Part shown: in pieces, positions 54,601-64,000 of the stretch
Position numbering within the stretch: the first letter of the stretch is position 1
How the letters are laid out: each line of letters opens with the position of its first letter
NCBI GenBank assembly: GCA_037178625.1
Contig: CM074137.1
Coordinates: 558,001-622,000 of the forward strand
Source: Skeletonema tropicum
Lineage: Eukaryota > Bacillariophyta > Thalassiosirophyceae > Thalassiosirales > Thalassiosiraceae
DNA length: 64,000 nt
Reading direction: 5' to 3'
Translations under genes and position numbers: made by a program
The notes under the pieces: generated by a model
Told to the model about the DNA's origin: nothing
Database searches by the model: none
Seen by the model: the letters and a program-made list of their open reading frames with translations, nothing else

Positions 54601-57600
54601 GGGCGTCTTCGAGGTCAATTTGGATACAACGCCGACACAGTTGCTGCCAGGGCAGTGCTGGATGGCACTTATGAATTCTCAGACGATTATCATGAGGCAA
54701 CGGAACAGTTATTTGAGCAGATTGCAAAGATTCGATCTCTTGTTCCGATGGACTCCGTCGAGACCTTGATTGATGAGGTGACTTGGGCTAAGAGCTGGAG
54801 ACGGTCGAAGGAGGCAACATCATCGTCTATTTCTGGCTTCCATTTTGGCCATTACATTGCTGGCGCAGAGTCGGAGTATATCTCCAACTATCACGCAGTT
54901 AAAATATCTCTTGCTCTCATGAGGGGTATCAGTTTGTCAAGGTGGCAACGCGGTTTGGCCTGCATGCTCGAAAAGAAAGCAGGCAGTCGACTAGTCACCA
55001 AATTGCGCAGCATCCTATTGTTGGAGGCTGACTTGAACAAAGCAAACAAGATCATATACGGTGATAGGATGATGAATAATATTCGCAAATACCAACTCAT
55101 GCCAGAAGAGATATTCAGTGAGAAAAATAGGACGGCAGATGATGGGGCCTTGGCAAAAATACTATTCTTTGATATAGGACGGCAACTTCGTACTCCGGCT
55201 GCTATTGCTTCGGTTGATGCAAGCAACTGCTATGACAGAATAGCACATGCCATTGCTTCTTTGGTGTTTCAAGCCTTTGGAGTTGAGCAGTCGGCAACAG
55301 AGTCTATGCTTACTACAATCCAGGAGATGCGGTACTTCTTGAGAACTGCGTATGGGGACTCAACACGGTGCGCAAACAGCACTGTCGAAGTTAAGTATCA
55401 AGGTCTGTGTCAAGGAAACGGTGCTGCACCTGCCGGGTGGGCAGCAATTAGTATCACCATCTTGATGGCTCACAAAGCCGATGGACATGGAGCGACCTTC
55501 GTTTGCCCTTTCACACCATCCAAACAAATTGACTTGGCGGCTATTCTCTTTGTCGATGATACGGATATCATTCATATCAATATGAAGAAGAGGGAGACAA
55601 TAAATGAGGTTCATGCAGCTCTGACAGCAAGCGTCCGCAGTTGGAATAATCTTTTGATGGCAACAGGGGGCACCCTACATCCTGATAAGTGCTTCTATTA
55701 TTTGATGTCTTACTATTACGACGAGAGGAAGCAGTGTTGGCTGTATGAAGATCACACCAAGGATTGCTATTACGACATTGAATTGTCTCTTCCGGATGGG
55801 ACCCCATTTTTGATGAAGCATCACTCTGTGGAGCATCCGGAGACTATGCTAGGTGTGGCAACAAGCCCGTCTGGTTCGTGCCGCAGCAAGTGCAATTGTT
55901 CTGAGGAGTGCAAAGGTCCTCTGGACGTTTTAATCGAGAAAGCATCTGATTGTGCGCAAAAAGTTCTAGGGAGTAGATTGAATCGGCGTCAATTCTGGAC
56001 ATGGCTATCAGCTTGTTTTTGGCCCAAAGTTTCATACGGTCTGTGCTGCCAGACGGCCCCCATCAAAGATCTTCAGACATGTCTGCAAAAGACGTATTAT
56101 CAGTTGATGCCTGTGGGTGGTATGATACGAACGGCACCTAAGGAAATTCGTGATCTAGACATTGGCTTCTACGGCGGTGGATTCCCGAATGTGCCGATAG
56201 AATGCGGCATTCAGCAATTGAACAAACTGATGATGCACTATGGATGCCCGTCTAGTAATGGAATTACAGCTCAGGTCTCGGTAGACCTCTTCATTATTGA
56301 ACTCGGTCGAGCGCATCAGCCCTTTGATGAATCATTTCAACAATATCACTCTTGGGCTACTCCCAGCTGGGTGAAATCGATCTGGGAAAAAGTAGATACC
56401 TTCGGGTATAAGGTGGTATTGAATAATATCGACAACCCCTTCCCAAGAGTGGGTGACAAGTGGCTCATGTGTGTATTTGAAGATCTCCAGTACTCTCCAA
56501 ATGAACTACGGCAATTGAACAGAGTCCGCCTGCACCAACAAGTTCTGTTTTTATCGGATATACTGTGTGTGAGGGGTTCGAAGATTGATCCACGGTACAA
56601 GAAGAGGCTGCGGCGGGAGGATGAAAAGTGGTCTAAGCTTGACTTCCCCGCTGAGGAACCATCGTCAAAAGATTTTAAGGTGTGGAAGTCGGCACTCTCT
56701 CAATTAGCCCCAGGAGGTTTACTTAGCGTCCGGTTGGGAAATTGGGTGCACATCGGCCACAAACTTCAGCCGTGGCGGTACTGTGCCGCATCGAATAGAC
56801 TGCTCCGCTGTATGGGTAATGACCTTATGGAAGTATACCCTCCGCATGAAAATAACCCTCGGAGATATGTGAAAGATGGCAGTGATCATGCCCAGGTTCA
56901 GTACAATGTTGCGTGTACGATAGAAGAGGTAGATACTGCGGTATATCGTCTGGTAAGTCATGCACCAATCCCAGGTCAGTCTCTACCCCCTAGCACTTTG
57001 TGGGAAGTCCTCGACCAGTGGGGTAGCATGTGGATGTGGGAAGATCTTGAACTGACGGGGAGCTATGAGTTCCTCGTGGCGGCTATTATAGATGGTTCAC
57101 TAATATGTGTGGCGGACGGATCCTTTATCAAGGAGATGTACCCAGATATCTGCTCAGCTGCATTCATTATGGAGTGTTCCAAGGGGAGAGGCCGACTCGT
57201 TGGTAAATTCTCTGAGAAGACACTCGCCGCTGTCCCGCTTGTGCATATCGTGGGGAGCTTTTGGGATTACTCGCTATTCATCTCATCCTATTAGCTGTGA
57301 ACAAACTGAAACCATCGCTGTCTGGTTCTGCCCAGATCTATTCTGACTGCTTGGGGGCACTCAATAATGTGGAAAACCTGCCTCCGCATCGTATCCCGTC
57401 GAGTTGCCGGCATTCAGATATACTCAAAAATATCATGATCCATTGCAGGTCTCTAACCTTCAGCACAGTATTTTCTCATGTCTCGGCCCATAAACTCGAT
57501 CATTTGGTATGGGAGGAGCTGTCTAGGCCTGAACAGTTGAATGAACAGTGTGACTCTGGCGCAAAACTAGCGATTTACGACGTTGATCCGAACGCAGGAA

Positions 57601-58844
57601 TGGCGGCGCAACCTTTGCCACTTGAGCCAATCTGCGTCTATGTGGATAAGGGTAAGGAGAAGATGACTTCAGATACTGGTGAAAGAGTCCGCTTTCATGG
57701 CCACCTAGCGTTGGCCAGGGAGATCTTCGCTAAGAGACAGATCCTGCTTCCATCCGCGTTCGTCCAAGTAGATTGGGTCAACGTGAACAAGGCTTTACAC
57801 GAGGTCCCGCGGCTTTTCCAACTATGGGCATGCAAGCAAGTTCACGACATAGCCGGCACCAACTTGCGGTTACACAGATGTGATCCTAATCACTCTCCTT
57901 TGTGTCCTTCTTGTCTGGATGCACAGGAGTCATGCGCTCACGTCTTAATGTGTGAAGAAGAGGATAGGGTAAAATGTTTTCAGATGTCAGCGGATAATTT
58001 ACAGTCCTGGTTACAGTCGGTGGGGACATGTGAAGTGCTGGAAAAGTATATCATGAGTTTCGTGAGGGCTCGGAATGGCAAAAGCTTTATGGACTGCATT
58101 GCTAGCGATCATGACCCGATACTGCGGAAGTTGGCACGTTCACAAGATAAGATTGGATGGCGGCGGTTTATGGAAGGAATGATATCCAAGGAGTTCTGTG
58201 CGATTCAAGAGACACATCGTCGTCTGGAGGGCAGCTATCTTTCGGGCGCAAAATGGGCACAGAGCTTCTCAATCAAGCTGATGGAGATGACCCATGGACA
58301 GTGGCTGGTGAGGAATTTCTTGATTCATGATAAAATTTCGGGTATGCTTGCGTTAGAGAGGAAGGAGGAGCTACAAATAGCTATAGAGGAGCAGCAAGAG
58401 ATGGGCTTAGAAGGGCTTGGAGAGGAGGATAAATATTTGATGGAAATCAATCTCGATGATCTCGAAACAACTTCTGGTGAACATCAGGCTTATTGGCTGC
58501 TTTCAGTAAAAGCGGCACGTGAAGCCTTCTTGATACGTCGCCAGCGGGCTCAGGCAGCACTTAGACGCGGTCAAAACAACCACGGATAGAGATGGGTATA
58601 TGCTTATACTCTCGTGCAAATACTTGTATTTGTATATCTGGCCTGTATACAGGCTTATTGACATACACGTCAATATATCCCGGGCTTTTAAACGAGCTGT
58701 GGTAGGAGAGACAACCCTCTCCCGTGGTTCCGACTGCGACGCTGTTTGGTTCTGCCCTCGGCGTATGAAGACTCCAATTGTTGGTTCAATGATGTCTAGG
58801 TAGCGATAATGCAACATTTACCTAATTTCCTAAGTGATATGATA
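51644..58844 (+). mobile_element. Near full-length non-LTR retrotransposon (LINE)
   Basis: A 16-bp exact direct repeat, TGTGTTTTCACCACCC, flanks the element (51628-51643 and 58845-58860). Inside are a 735-bp 5' UTR, one long coding region and a 255-bp 3' UTR that ends in AAGTGATATGATA without poly(A). The 3' end is confirmed by the 38-bp copy at 25002. The EN-RT-RNase H order with an APE-type endonuclease places it near the I/Jockey-type groups. The closeness is inferred from domain order, not from a tree. Confidence 0.85.
52379..58589 (+). CDS. LINE polyprotein: endonuclease, reverse transcriptase, RNase H, zinc finger
   Basis: The first ATG with coding character is at 52379 (MIDLLDFYEDMGYQPAID). 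A missing base near 52500 links it to the main frame (52489-57294), and another (CCCGCTT, near 57234) links that to the last frame (57261-58589), giving about 2070 residues. APE-type endonuclease: NINGL, NEIK, CLDANEN, PIDGVWAT and GDHR (53025-53800). Reverse transcriptase: SVDASNCYDRI, QGNGAAPAGWAAIS and FVDDTDIIH (about 55210-55575), with catalytic Asp residues kept. RNase H: VADGSF, AYRGELLGL, SDCLGAL and SAHKLD, across the second shift. A CPSC...H...C finger follows near 57905. It nicks target DNA and copies its RNA there. Restoring two bases would open the whole frame, so activity may be recent. Confidence 0.88.
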
Positions 58845-58905
58845 TGTGTTTTCACCACCCGCTCACTCGCTGTCACACCTTTGCGCTTGTTCTCCTTCCG
58901 ATGTC

Positions 58906-59202
58906 GATCCTTTGTCGCTCCTGTCACCTCGTCGCCTGAGTTCAACCGTGGAGGTTGCAAACCCTCACTCGCTTTCACACTCGGGGGTGGACTTGCGGTG
59001 TCTTGATCCTTTGTCGCGCCTGTCACCTCGTCGCCTGAGTTCAACCGTGGAGGTTGCAAACCCTCACTCGCTTTCACACTCGGGGGTGGACTTGCGGTGT
59101 CTTGATCCTTTGTCGCGCCTGTCACCTCGTCGCCTGAGTTCAACCGTGGAGGTTGCAAACCCTCACTCGCTTTCACACTCGGGGGTGGACTTGCGGTGTC
59201 TT
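58906..59202. repeat. Minisatellite, three 99-bp units
   Basis: Units start at 58906, 59005 and 59104 (GATCCTTTGTCG) and are nearly identical. As 99 is a multiple of three, long frames stay open on both strands (plus: SRLSPRRLSSTVEVANPHS; minus: ASEGLQPPRLNSGDEVTG). I do not take either as a gene. Confidence 0.85.
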
Positions 59203-59251
59203 GATCACACTCACTCGCTCAATCCTCCCAAATCTGTGTGGGGCTTTAGGT

Positions 59252-59492
59252 GATGTTTTTGGTCAAACGATGTCGATTGCGTTCTACCCTCGGAAGGGGT
59301 TGATTTGTTATGGGTCCGAGCAAGCTGCTGTCAAGGTGAGTGTAGTGTAACGTCGTATCCTATCTATGTCGCATGTCCTCAGACTTATTCTTCCTAACGT
59401 TGGTATATTACCTCCCTTTGCCTTTGTTATAGGCGGGGCTTAACTATGAAAATCCTGGAGGCTCTATTTATGAGACATGTAGGCGTAGGTGA
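59252..59492 (+). pseudogene. Two-exon fragment of an unrecognised gene
   Basis: Exon A (59252-59335) reads DVFGQTMSIAFYPRKGLICY then GSEQAAVK. A GTGAGT...TATAG intron of 97 bp follows, and exon B (59433-59492) reads AGLNYENPGGSIYETC to a stop. Frame and phase agree, and the residues look conserved. There is no start; the upstream sequence is the minisatellite. It is probably a transposed or truncated gene piece. Confidence 0.5.
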
Positions 59493-59839
59493 CTAACGTT
59501 GATGTGATAGGAGGGATTCAGCCTTTGATGGTATGATCGGCATGATTCTACAATCCTCCCAAATCTGTGTGGGGCTTTAGGTGATGTCTTGGTCTTTGCC
59601 TTATCAAAGGACACCGTGAACCGTGACCACCCAAATTCGACTTCTCTCAAGCTCAAGTGAAATGTTGTGATGCGATGATCTAGCTAAAGTCACAGCACTG
59701 CCTCTGGCTATTGGCCGAGGCTGCGGCATCAACAAATGGCGAAGACTAATGTTGATTGTTATATTATTTCTCAACCATGTTGTGTTATTGGGGATCATTG
59801 GTCAGATATTTAATGCTCTGTGTCTGTCCACATCATTAA
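59493..59839. other. Non-coding stretch with a repeated GGGGCTTTAGG motif
   Basis: CCCAAATCTGTGTGGGGCTT at about 59559 repeats the sequence at about 59228, followed by TAGGTGATGT in both. The same TGTGTGGGGCTTTAGG occurs near 61611. No gene is visible. Confidence 0.5.
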
Positions 59840-59979
59840 ATCATCGCACAAGCTCAGCCAATCTTGGACATATTGATTCAATGAGTGCTCTAAGCGCTTT
59901 ATTTGAGATGGGAATGGTGAGCAAGGATGACTTTACCACAGCTCTTCGTGCAGCATATCAGGCAGCTGCAGCGCAATGA
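59840..59979 (+). pseudogene. C-terminal fragment of a Sel1-repeat protein
   Basis: SANLGHIDSMSALSALFEMG then MVSKDDFTTALRAAYQAAAA parallels the end of the RING/Sel1 gene at 40745 (AANLGCDASLVSLRLYFREG, ITKEDFAAALRGDQAAVDA). Only the last repeat and the tail remain; the sequence ahead is unrelated. Confidence 0.7.
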
Positions 59980-60123
59980 AGAGTCTTCAGAGGGAGGCGG
60001 CCGCCGCCGCGATACATTGTGCATAATGCATGAATATTGAATCTAATAAGAATAGAGTGCCCTCTGGCCCTTTAAATATAGATATGCTATTGCTAACACA
60101 TTAGCCATTGAAAGGCTGCATTC

Positions 60124-61586
60124 TCAACTAAAGAGCACTCTCTCCCTAAATAATTGATGCGACTTATCAAAATATGGCTTTATCCAGGAATCGTCTTCAA
60201 CAACATCAGTCCAACCACGCGATGATTCGGATCCCTTGTCTTTAGACTTGTTGCGTTTATCTCTGGAGTAGAAATGATCAAACAGTCGCATGAATTCAGT
60301 CAAGGAGTAAACATCCGCTACGGCCGTATCTCCCTGTATCACCAGCATGTTCTCATCATTCTGCTCAATGGAGGCAACGCCAAAGTTTGCGGAGCCTGCG
60401 ATAATTGTAGGATTCTCTGTCAAAGCATCAATAACCATGAACTTGGTGTGAACAAAGTTGACAAAAGTGCCGAGCCCAGTCAAAGATTCCAAGTGTTCAG
60501 ATGAAGATGAGAAGAGGAAGGTCCATCCTCCTTCTCCTCCTTCCTCTCAGAAAGGACCGCGCCGTAAGCAATGCGGTTCGAGTTCAGCTTCTTGAAGTCA
60601 AAGTAATCGCAGTAGTCATTTCCTCTTCCCTTCTTCTCAGCACTTGCTCGAGATTTTTCAGAGCTGTGTTCACTTGGTTGGCTGTCAAGAAGTATGTAAC
60701 GAAGGAGTAGTTTGTCATCAGTCTCAATGCGTCTCGCTAAACGAGGTGATCGACGGACTCCAACCTCACGGCTTCGCTTTCCATCTTGGTTCAATACATG
60801 AGCAAGCGGCTGTGATGCTCCGAATGCAGCAGTGAAGTGAACAGAAGTAGCTGCATCTCCCATCCGATCGGCATACCAATCAAGAAGACCTGACGTCTTT
60901 CTAGGGCTAAAGAAGACAGTGGTCGTATCATTCGGCTGGGGCCCAGCCGGATCTGGTTGAAGCTGCTCGTTGATTTCATCCATGGGCAACTCATCTATAT
61001 TATTGTGAGAACTTCCTGAACGTCTTTCGCTGTGCCCAGGAGGATCTAGAGCCAGCTTATTCCAGTATGTCAAGTATTGCTGTGCAACATCTTCGTCTCT
61101 AACAATGTGACCAACATTACTTTGACCGTAGAATGCGCTGTCTGTAAAGTTTGTACTTCCCGTCCAGACCTTCTTGGGAAGGCCATCATGAAGGAATACA
61201 ATTAACTTATTATGCATGATTGATGAAGTGTGGCGCTCGATAAAGGTATCATGGTGCCAAATACGAGCATGAACCAATGAATGAAATCCAACAGCATCAA
61301 TAGCATGCTGTGTTTCGGAAGTTGTATTGTCCGGTACCCACTCCTTCACTACCTTGCCATCTTTATCTTTGACATCATCGTTGTACCGAGTCTTCGGACG
61401 GTAAGAGCCATTGACATGATGAATAATCTTCACGTCCACTCCTCGCTCGACAGCAGCAGCAAATGCATGAACTACCTCTTTGTGGGTGAATTCATAAGCT
61501 GTCACTCGGAGCTGCCAACAATCATCGCAGGCCTCAGAAATGAATTCCAAAAGAGCTTCCTCTAACCCCCTTGATACAATAGCCAT
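60124..61586 (-). CDS. Phospholipase-D-family protein, one single-base shift
   Basis: Starts at 61586 at the latest (MAIVSRGLEEALLEFISEAC). First active-site block: SIMHNKLIVFLHDGLPKKVW then GSTNFTDSAFYGQSN. Linker: FFSPRKTSGLLDWYADRMGD. After a shift near 60490 (CTGAACAC lacking one base) the second block is VHTKFMVIDALTENP and IIAGSANFGV then NDENMLVIQGD. Both HxK...(D)...N blocks of the PLD superfamily are present, so a phosphodiesterase fold with two half-sites is likely. The substrate is unknown. There is no signal peptide and the N-terminus begins almost in the fold, so 5' truncation is likely; the sequence ahead is the GGGGCTTTAGG repeat. The tail is basic and ends YFDKSHQLFRERVLFS. 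Confidence 0.8.
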
Positions 61587-61666
61587 GCACACGTACGCAT
61601 CCTTTTTCTGTGTGTGGGGCTTTAGGTTTGAGGTGGGGCTTTAGGTTATTTCTGTGCTACGGTAAA

Positions 61667-62370
61667 CTACGTATCACTGGTATTGTAAACAAGAAAAGTA
61701 TCTGTAGATGGCTGAGAAGACTCGTGAGTCGACTGAGAGCTACTTCTTTGTGAAATAGATCTGCCACCTGTACTGTGTAATAAATATGAAATTTGGTCAT
61801 CATTAAGTGACGACGCTGTTATCGGGCCATTGTTGCTCTCATAGAGTGCTTGAATGGCAGCTAGTCCTGCCGAGCCGTTTGCCTTACAAACCGTTCTCCC
61901 GAATATTTGTGTGTAGTAGGTGCTTGGATCTGGGCTTTTGTAGGATCCCCCATAATGGTAGTTTCGTTGTTTCGATTTCCAAATTGAAACAGCTCGTTCT
62001 AAGATGTTTGATGGGGTTTTAGTGAATGCTTGGTGAGCCATGTTGGAGGCGTTTGGGAATTTGGACTTGTCGATGTTGTGGAGTTGTAGTCGCCATTTGG
62101 AGGTGTGCCATATAGGAAGTAGTTTATTGTGGGTCCGAAGAGGCCAAGTGGACTGATGGCAAAAGGGAGTAGTTGCATGTTATCTGAGTAAAGTTCTCCA
62201 ATGATTTGTTCTCCGGTGAGTGTTATTTGTGATGAGCTGTCGGTGCGTGATGCATTTGAACCTCTGCCTCTTTGAAACTTGCTACCGCGTGGTCGAAGAA
62301 AAGATCCAAATAATATTTGTGATCATTCATCGGGAAAAGCGTTACCCATGATATTGTTTTTTGGTCTACA
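61667..62370 (-). pseudogene. Decayed protein of unknown family next to the recombinase remnant
   Basis: Three frames join through single missing bases (near 62270 and 62095): DHKYYLDLFFDHAVASF, then SQITLTGEQIIGELYSDNMQ and LLPFAISPLGLFGPTINYF, then PNASNMAHQAFTKTPSNILE, RAVSIWKSKQ, YHYGGSYKSPDPSTYY and QIFGRTVCKANGSAG. The residue pattern is clearly coding. I think it belongs to the same mobile element as the recombinase, because it follows it directly on the same strand, but I cannot name it. Confidence 0.5.
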
Positions 62371-63140
62371 TCCCAATAAGTACAAGTGGATAAAATTCCG
62401 GTGTAAAAGTTACACCGGTTACAAAAGGCCCTGTCAACGGGGTATAATTTGCCTCCAAGGTGTCCGCTCGTGCCCTCAAGACCGCCCACTCCAGACCACG
62501 CAAAGTTACATACAGCAATGAAACGAATGAGGTTGTTGAAGTAAAAATGTGCATTATTTAATGTAGACCTACACAAGATTTTCATCTGCCTATTGCTGTT
62601 CTTTTGTAATCTCCAAAACTTTGGAATGCGCTCTTTCAGCCAGCGGTCAGCTTTGGCCGTTGCCATTGCCGCAAGCTTGCTATCTTGGTCCAATTCCGAA
62701 CAGTTGAAATATGGCGGCGATATCCATAATATGTCGTCTCGATATCGAGACAGGCAGCTCTTCTTACCACATTCAAATCACCTGCGTCTTAACGAAAGTG
62801 ATACATCTCCGTCACACCTCCAAGCTTCCAGCCCGCTCGTAGACACAAGGCAACAATCGATGGGCCCACAGTGTTGGCATTGGCGACCATACTTCCGACG
62901 CCTTTCAAGTAGAATGAGTACCAAGTTCTTGCCAGTTGATCCCAATGTCGTAAAAATCATCCTTGATTTCCTCAACGAGATCATGCATTCGACTACTCTA
63001 CCTAGTACACTGGTATTGGTGCCAGAAAACACGCAAAGATCTACCTTGCGAACAGCACGAGACAGATGTGAGGCTTTTCTTGATTGGCGAAGCAGTGCTA
63101 TGGACCGTGCATGCCTCACGCTGCTTACCCTTCTCCTTAT
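62371..63140 (-). pseudogene. Tyrosine-recombinase (Crypton/DIRS-type) remnant
   Basis: Pieces in several minus-strand frames line up with tyrosine recombinases found repeatedly in diatoms: VFSGTNTSVLGRVV, LVEEIKDDFYDIGINWQELG then THST, VGSMVANANTVGPSIVALCL, RAGWKLGGVTEMYHFR and DAGDLNVVRR, then SPPYF and RWLKERIP. The active-site Arg after THST is a TGA (a CGA to TGA change), a TAA at 62789-62791 follows MYHFR, and several shifts occur. The likely nucleophile Tyr (EMY) is kept. Not functional. Confidence 0.65.
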
Positions 63141-64000
63141 CGAATACAAACAATTCAAGTAAACTTCCTCGAAGTCAATGCGTATCATTTTCACATATTT
63201 TCACATTCAAACAGTTCTCACTGCTCTTCATCAAGTTCCAGTCCAAAAGAAGCATGAGATGATTGAAAATCTCTCTCTCTCTCCACTTTCAAATGCTCTT
63301 TATTATTTCGTATGCTTCGGATTTCATCACGTCTTCGCCCTTCGTGAGCTTGAGACCGAGTTGTTGCCTTGCTGCAGCAACGTGGCGTGTTATTAATGTA
63401 GGTCCCAAGATCTTGCGCAAAAGGCATCTCCGCTCTTGCTACTGCTACTTCGTAGACCCAAGCAATTGCACTGCGTTTCCATTATATTGCTCGATTGGAA
63501 GACTCTACCATCTTCGACTACAATGTCGGGGGTGATTTCATCTGTTATTTTCAGCGCCTTCATGTACTTCTCGGCGCATGAACGTTCAACCACAGCAACA
63601 TTAAACTTAGTAGTCATATGTACTCCACAACTATATCATAATCAAGAGCTTCACCCCATCTATCCTGAGGAAACTGATATGGTGGTGCCTATCACGCAAT
63701 GGTTTGAGCGCGTCAACAGCATCGACGATATAATTTCGGAGAGCCGTCCTCTTGTGATCATTTTTGTTCTGATCTTCATTGTCAGCATCTATCATCTTTT
63801 CCAGGTGCTCATCGTTCAATTTCTATGCGGTTATCGAAAAGACGAACCAAACCAAATGAGGGAAGTTGCAACGCTGCCGTCATCAAAAACACTCTTTTTC
63901 TATATCATAACTTAGGATCTTTTCAACACGATCGGTGGATGCCCTTGCACTTGCATCGGCAGCAGGAGAGGTTGTTGCGGGATGCATTCGCAGCGGTGAT
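63141..64000. other. Unresolved right edge with coding-like pieces
   Basis: On the minus strand a coding-like stretch ends at about 63289 (ILGPTLITRHVAAARQQLGL, then KGEDVMKSEAYEIIKSI). Further upstream lie KFNVAVVERSCAEKYMKALK near 63610 and STDRVEKILSYDIEKE near 63910-63955. They are in different frames and I cannot join them. On the plus strand 63436-63915 is also open, with a hydrophobic segment (PLVIIFVLIFIVSIYHLFQV). The strand and identity of a gene here stay open. Confidence 0.3.

Noticed and set aside
58796..59253. 126-aa minus and 135-aa plus repeat proteins at the minisatellite
   Set aside because: Both arise from the 99-bp unit, and neither has a supported start or conserved flank.
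1..64000. CRISPR array, rRNA genes or bacterial operons
   Set aside because: No regularly spaced identical repeats of that kind, no rRNA core sequences, and introns and gene spacing are eukaryotic.

Overview
The window looks like nuclear DNA of a diatom, most likely a centric (Thalassiosirales-like) species. The clues are short GT-AG introns, a plastid precursor with a TAFSAP-type cleavage motif, long Ser-x-Pro-Ser tracts in secreted Cys-rich proteins, a BspA-type LRR family, RING/Sel1-repeat proteins, and a membrane protein with a silica-targeting-type pentalysine cluster. The species call is an inference; no rRNA or marker gene is present.

Layout. 0-7.2 kb: a small secreted protein gene split by a 5.4 kb first intron that holds an antisense 1109-aa DDE transposase, a tRNA-like SINE and 61-bp hairpin repeats. 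7.2-10 kb: an intact SANT chromatin protein and a two-exon RanBP1. 11.2-14.6 kb: a Harbinger-like MITE and a very young LTR retroelement with identical 121-bp LTRs, a TATAT target duplication and one unfamiliar ORF. 16-26 kb: decaying secreted Cys-module/Ser-Pro-repeat genes, an LRR gene and a TIR element with cargo. 26.9-37.6 kb: intact housekeeping genes (Ste20/MST-like kinase, plastid SnoaL-like protein, importin-11-like karyopherin, four-TM protein), with a 3-kb palindromic element in the divergent promoter between the plastid protein and the importin. 37.9-43.2 kb: an alternating tandem duplication of two unknown genes plus a RING/Sel1 gene. 44-46 kb: the pentalysine membrane protein. 46-51.3 kb: a TTAA-flanked MITE, a repeat-rich acidic gene, a poly(A)-tailed structured retroposon and a hAT element with 8-bp TSD. 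51.6-58.8 kb: a near full-length EN-RT-RNaseH non-LTR retrotransposon with 16-bp TSD. 58.9-64 kb: a 99-bp minisatellite, gene fragments, a phospholipase-D-family gene and a decayed tyrosine-recombinase element.

Genes under clear constraint (kinase, importin, RanBP1, SANT, plastid protein) are open end to end. The repeated families and several other genes carry about twenty frameshifts, most of them single-base losses. Either these loci are decaying or the assembly has residual base-deletion errors; I treat both as open. Functionally the window combines nucleocytoplasmic transport (RanBP1, importin), signalling and chromatin genes with cell-surface or frustule-type secreted proteins, set in dense mobile-element DNA.
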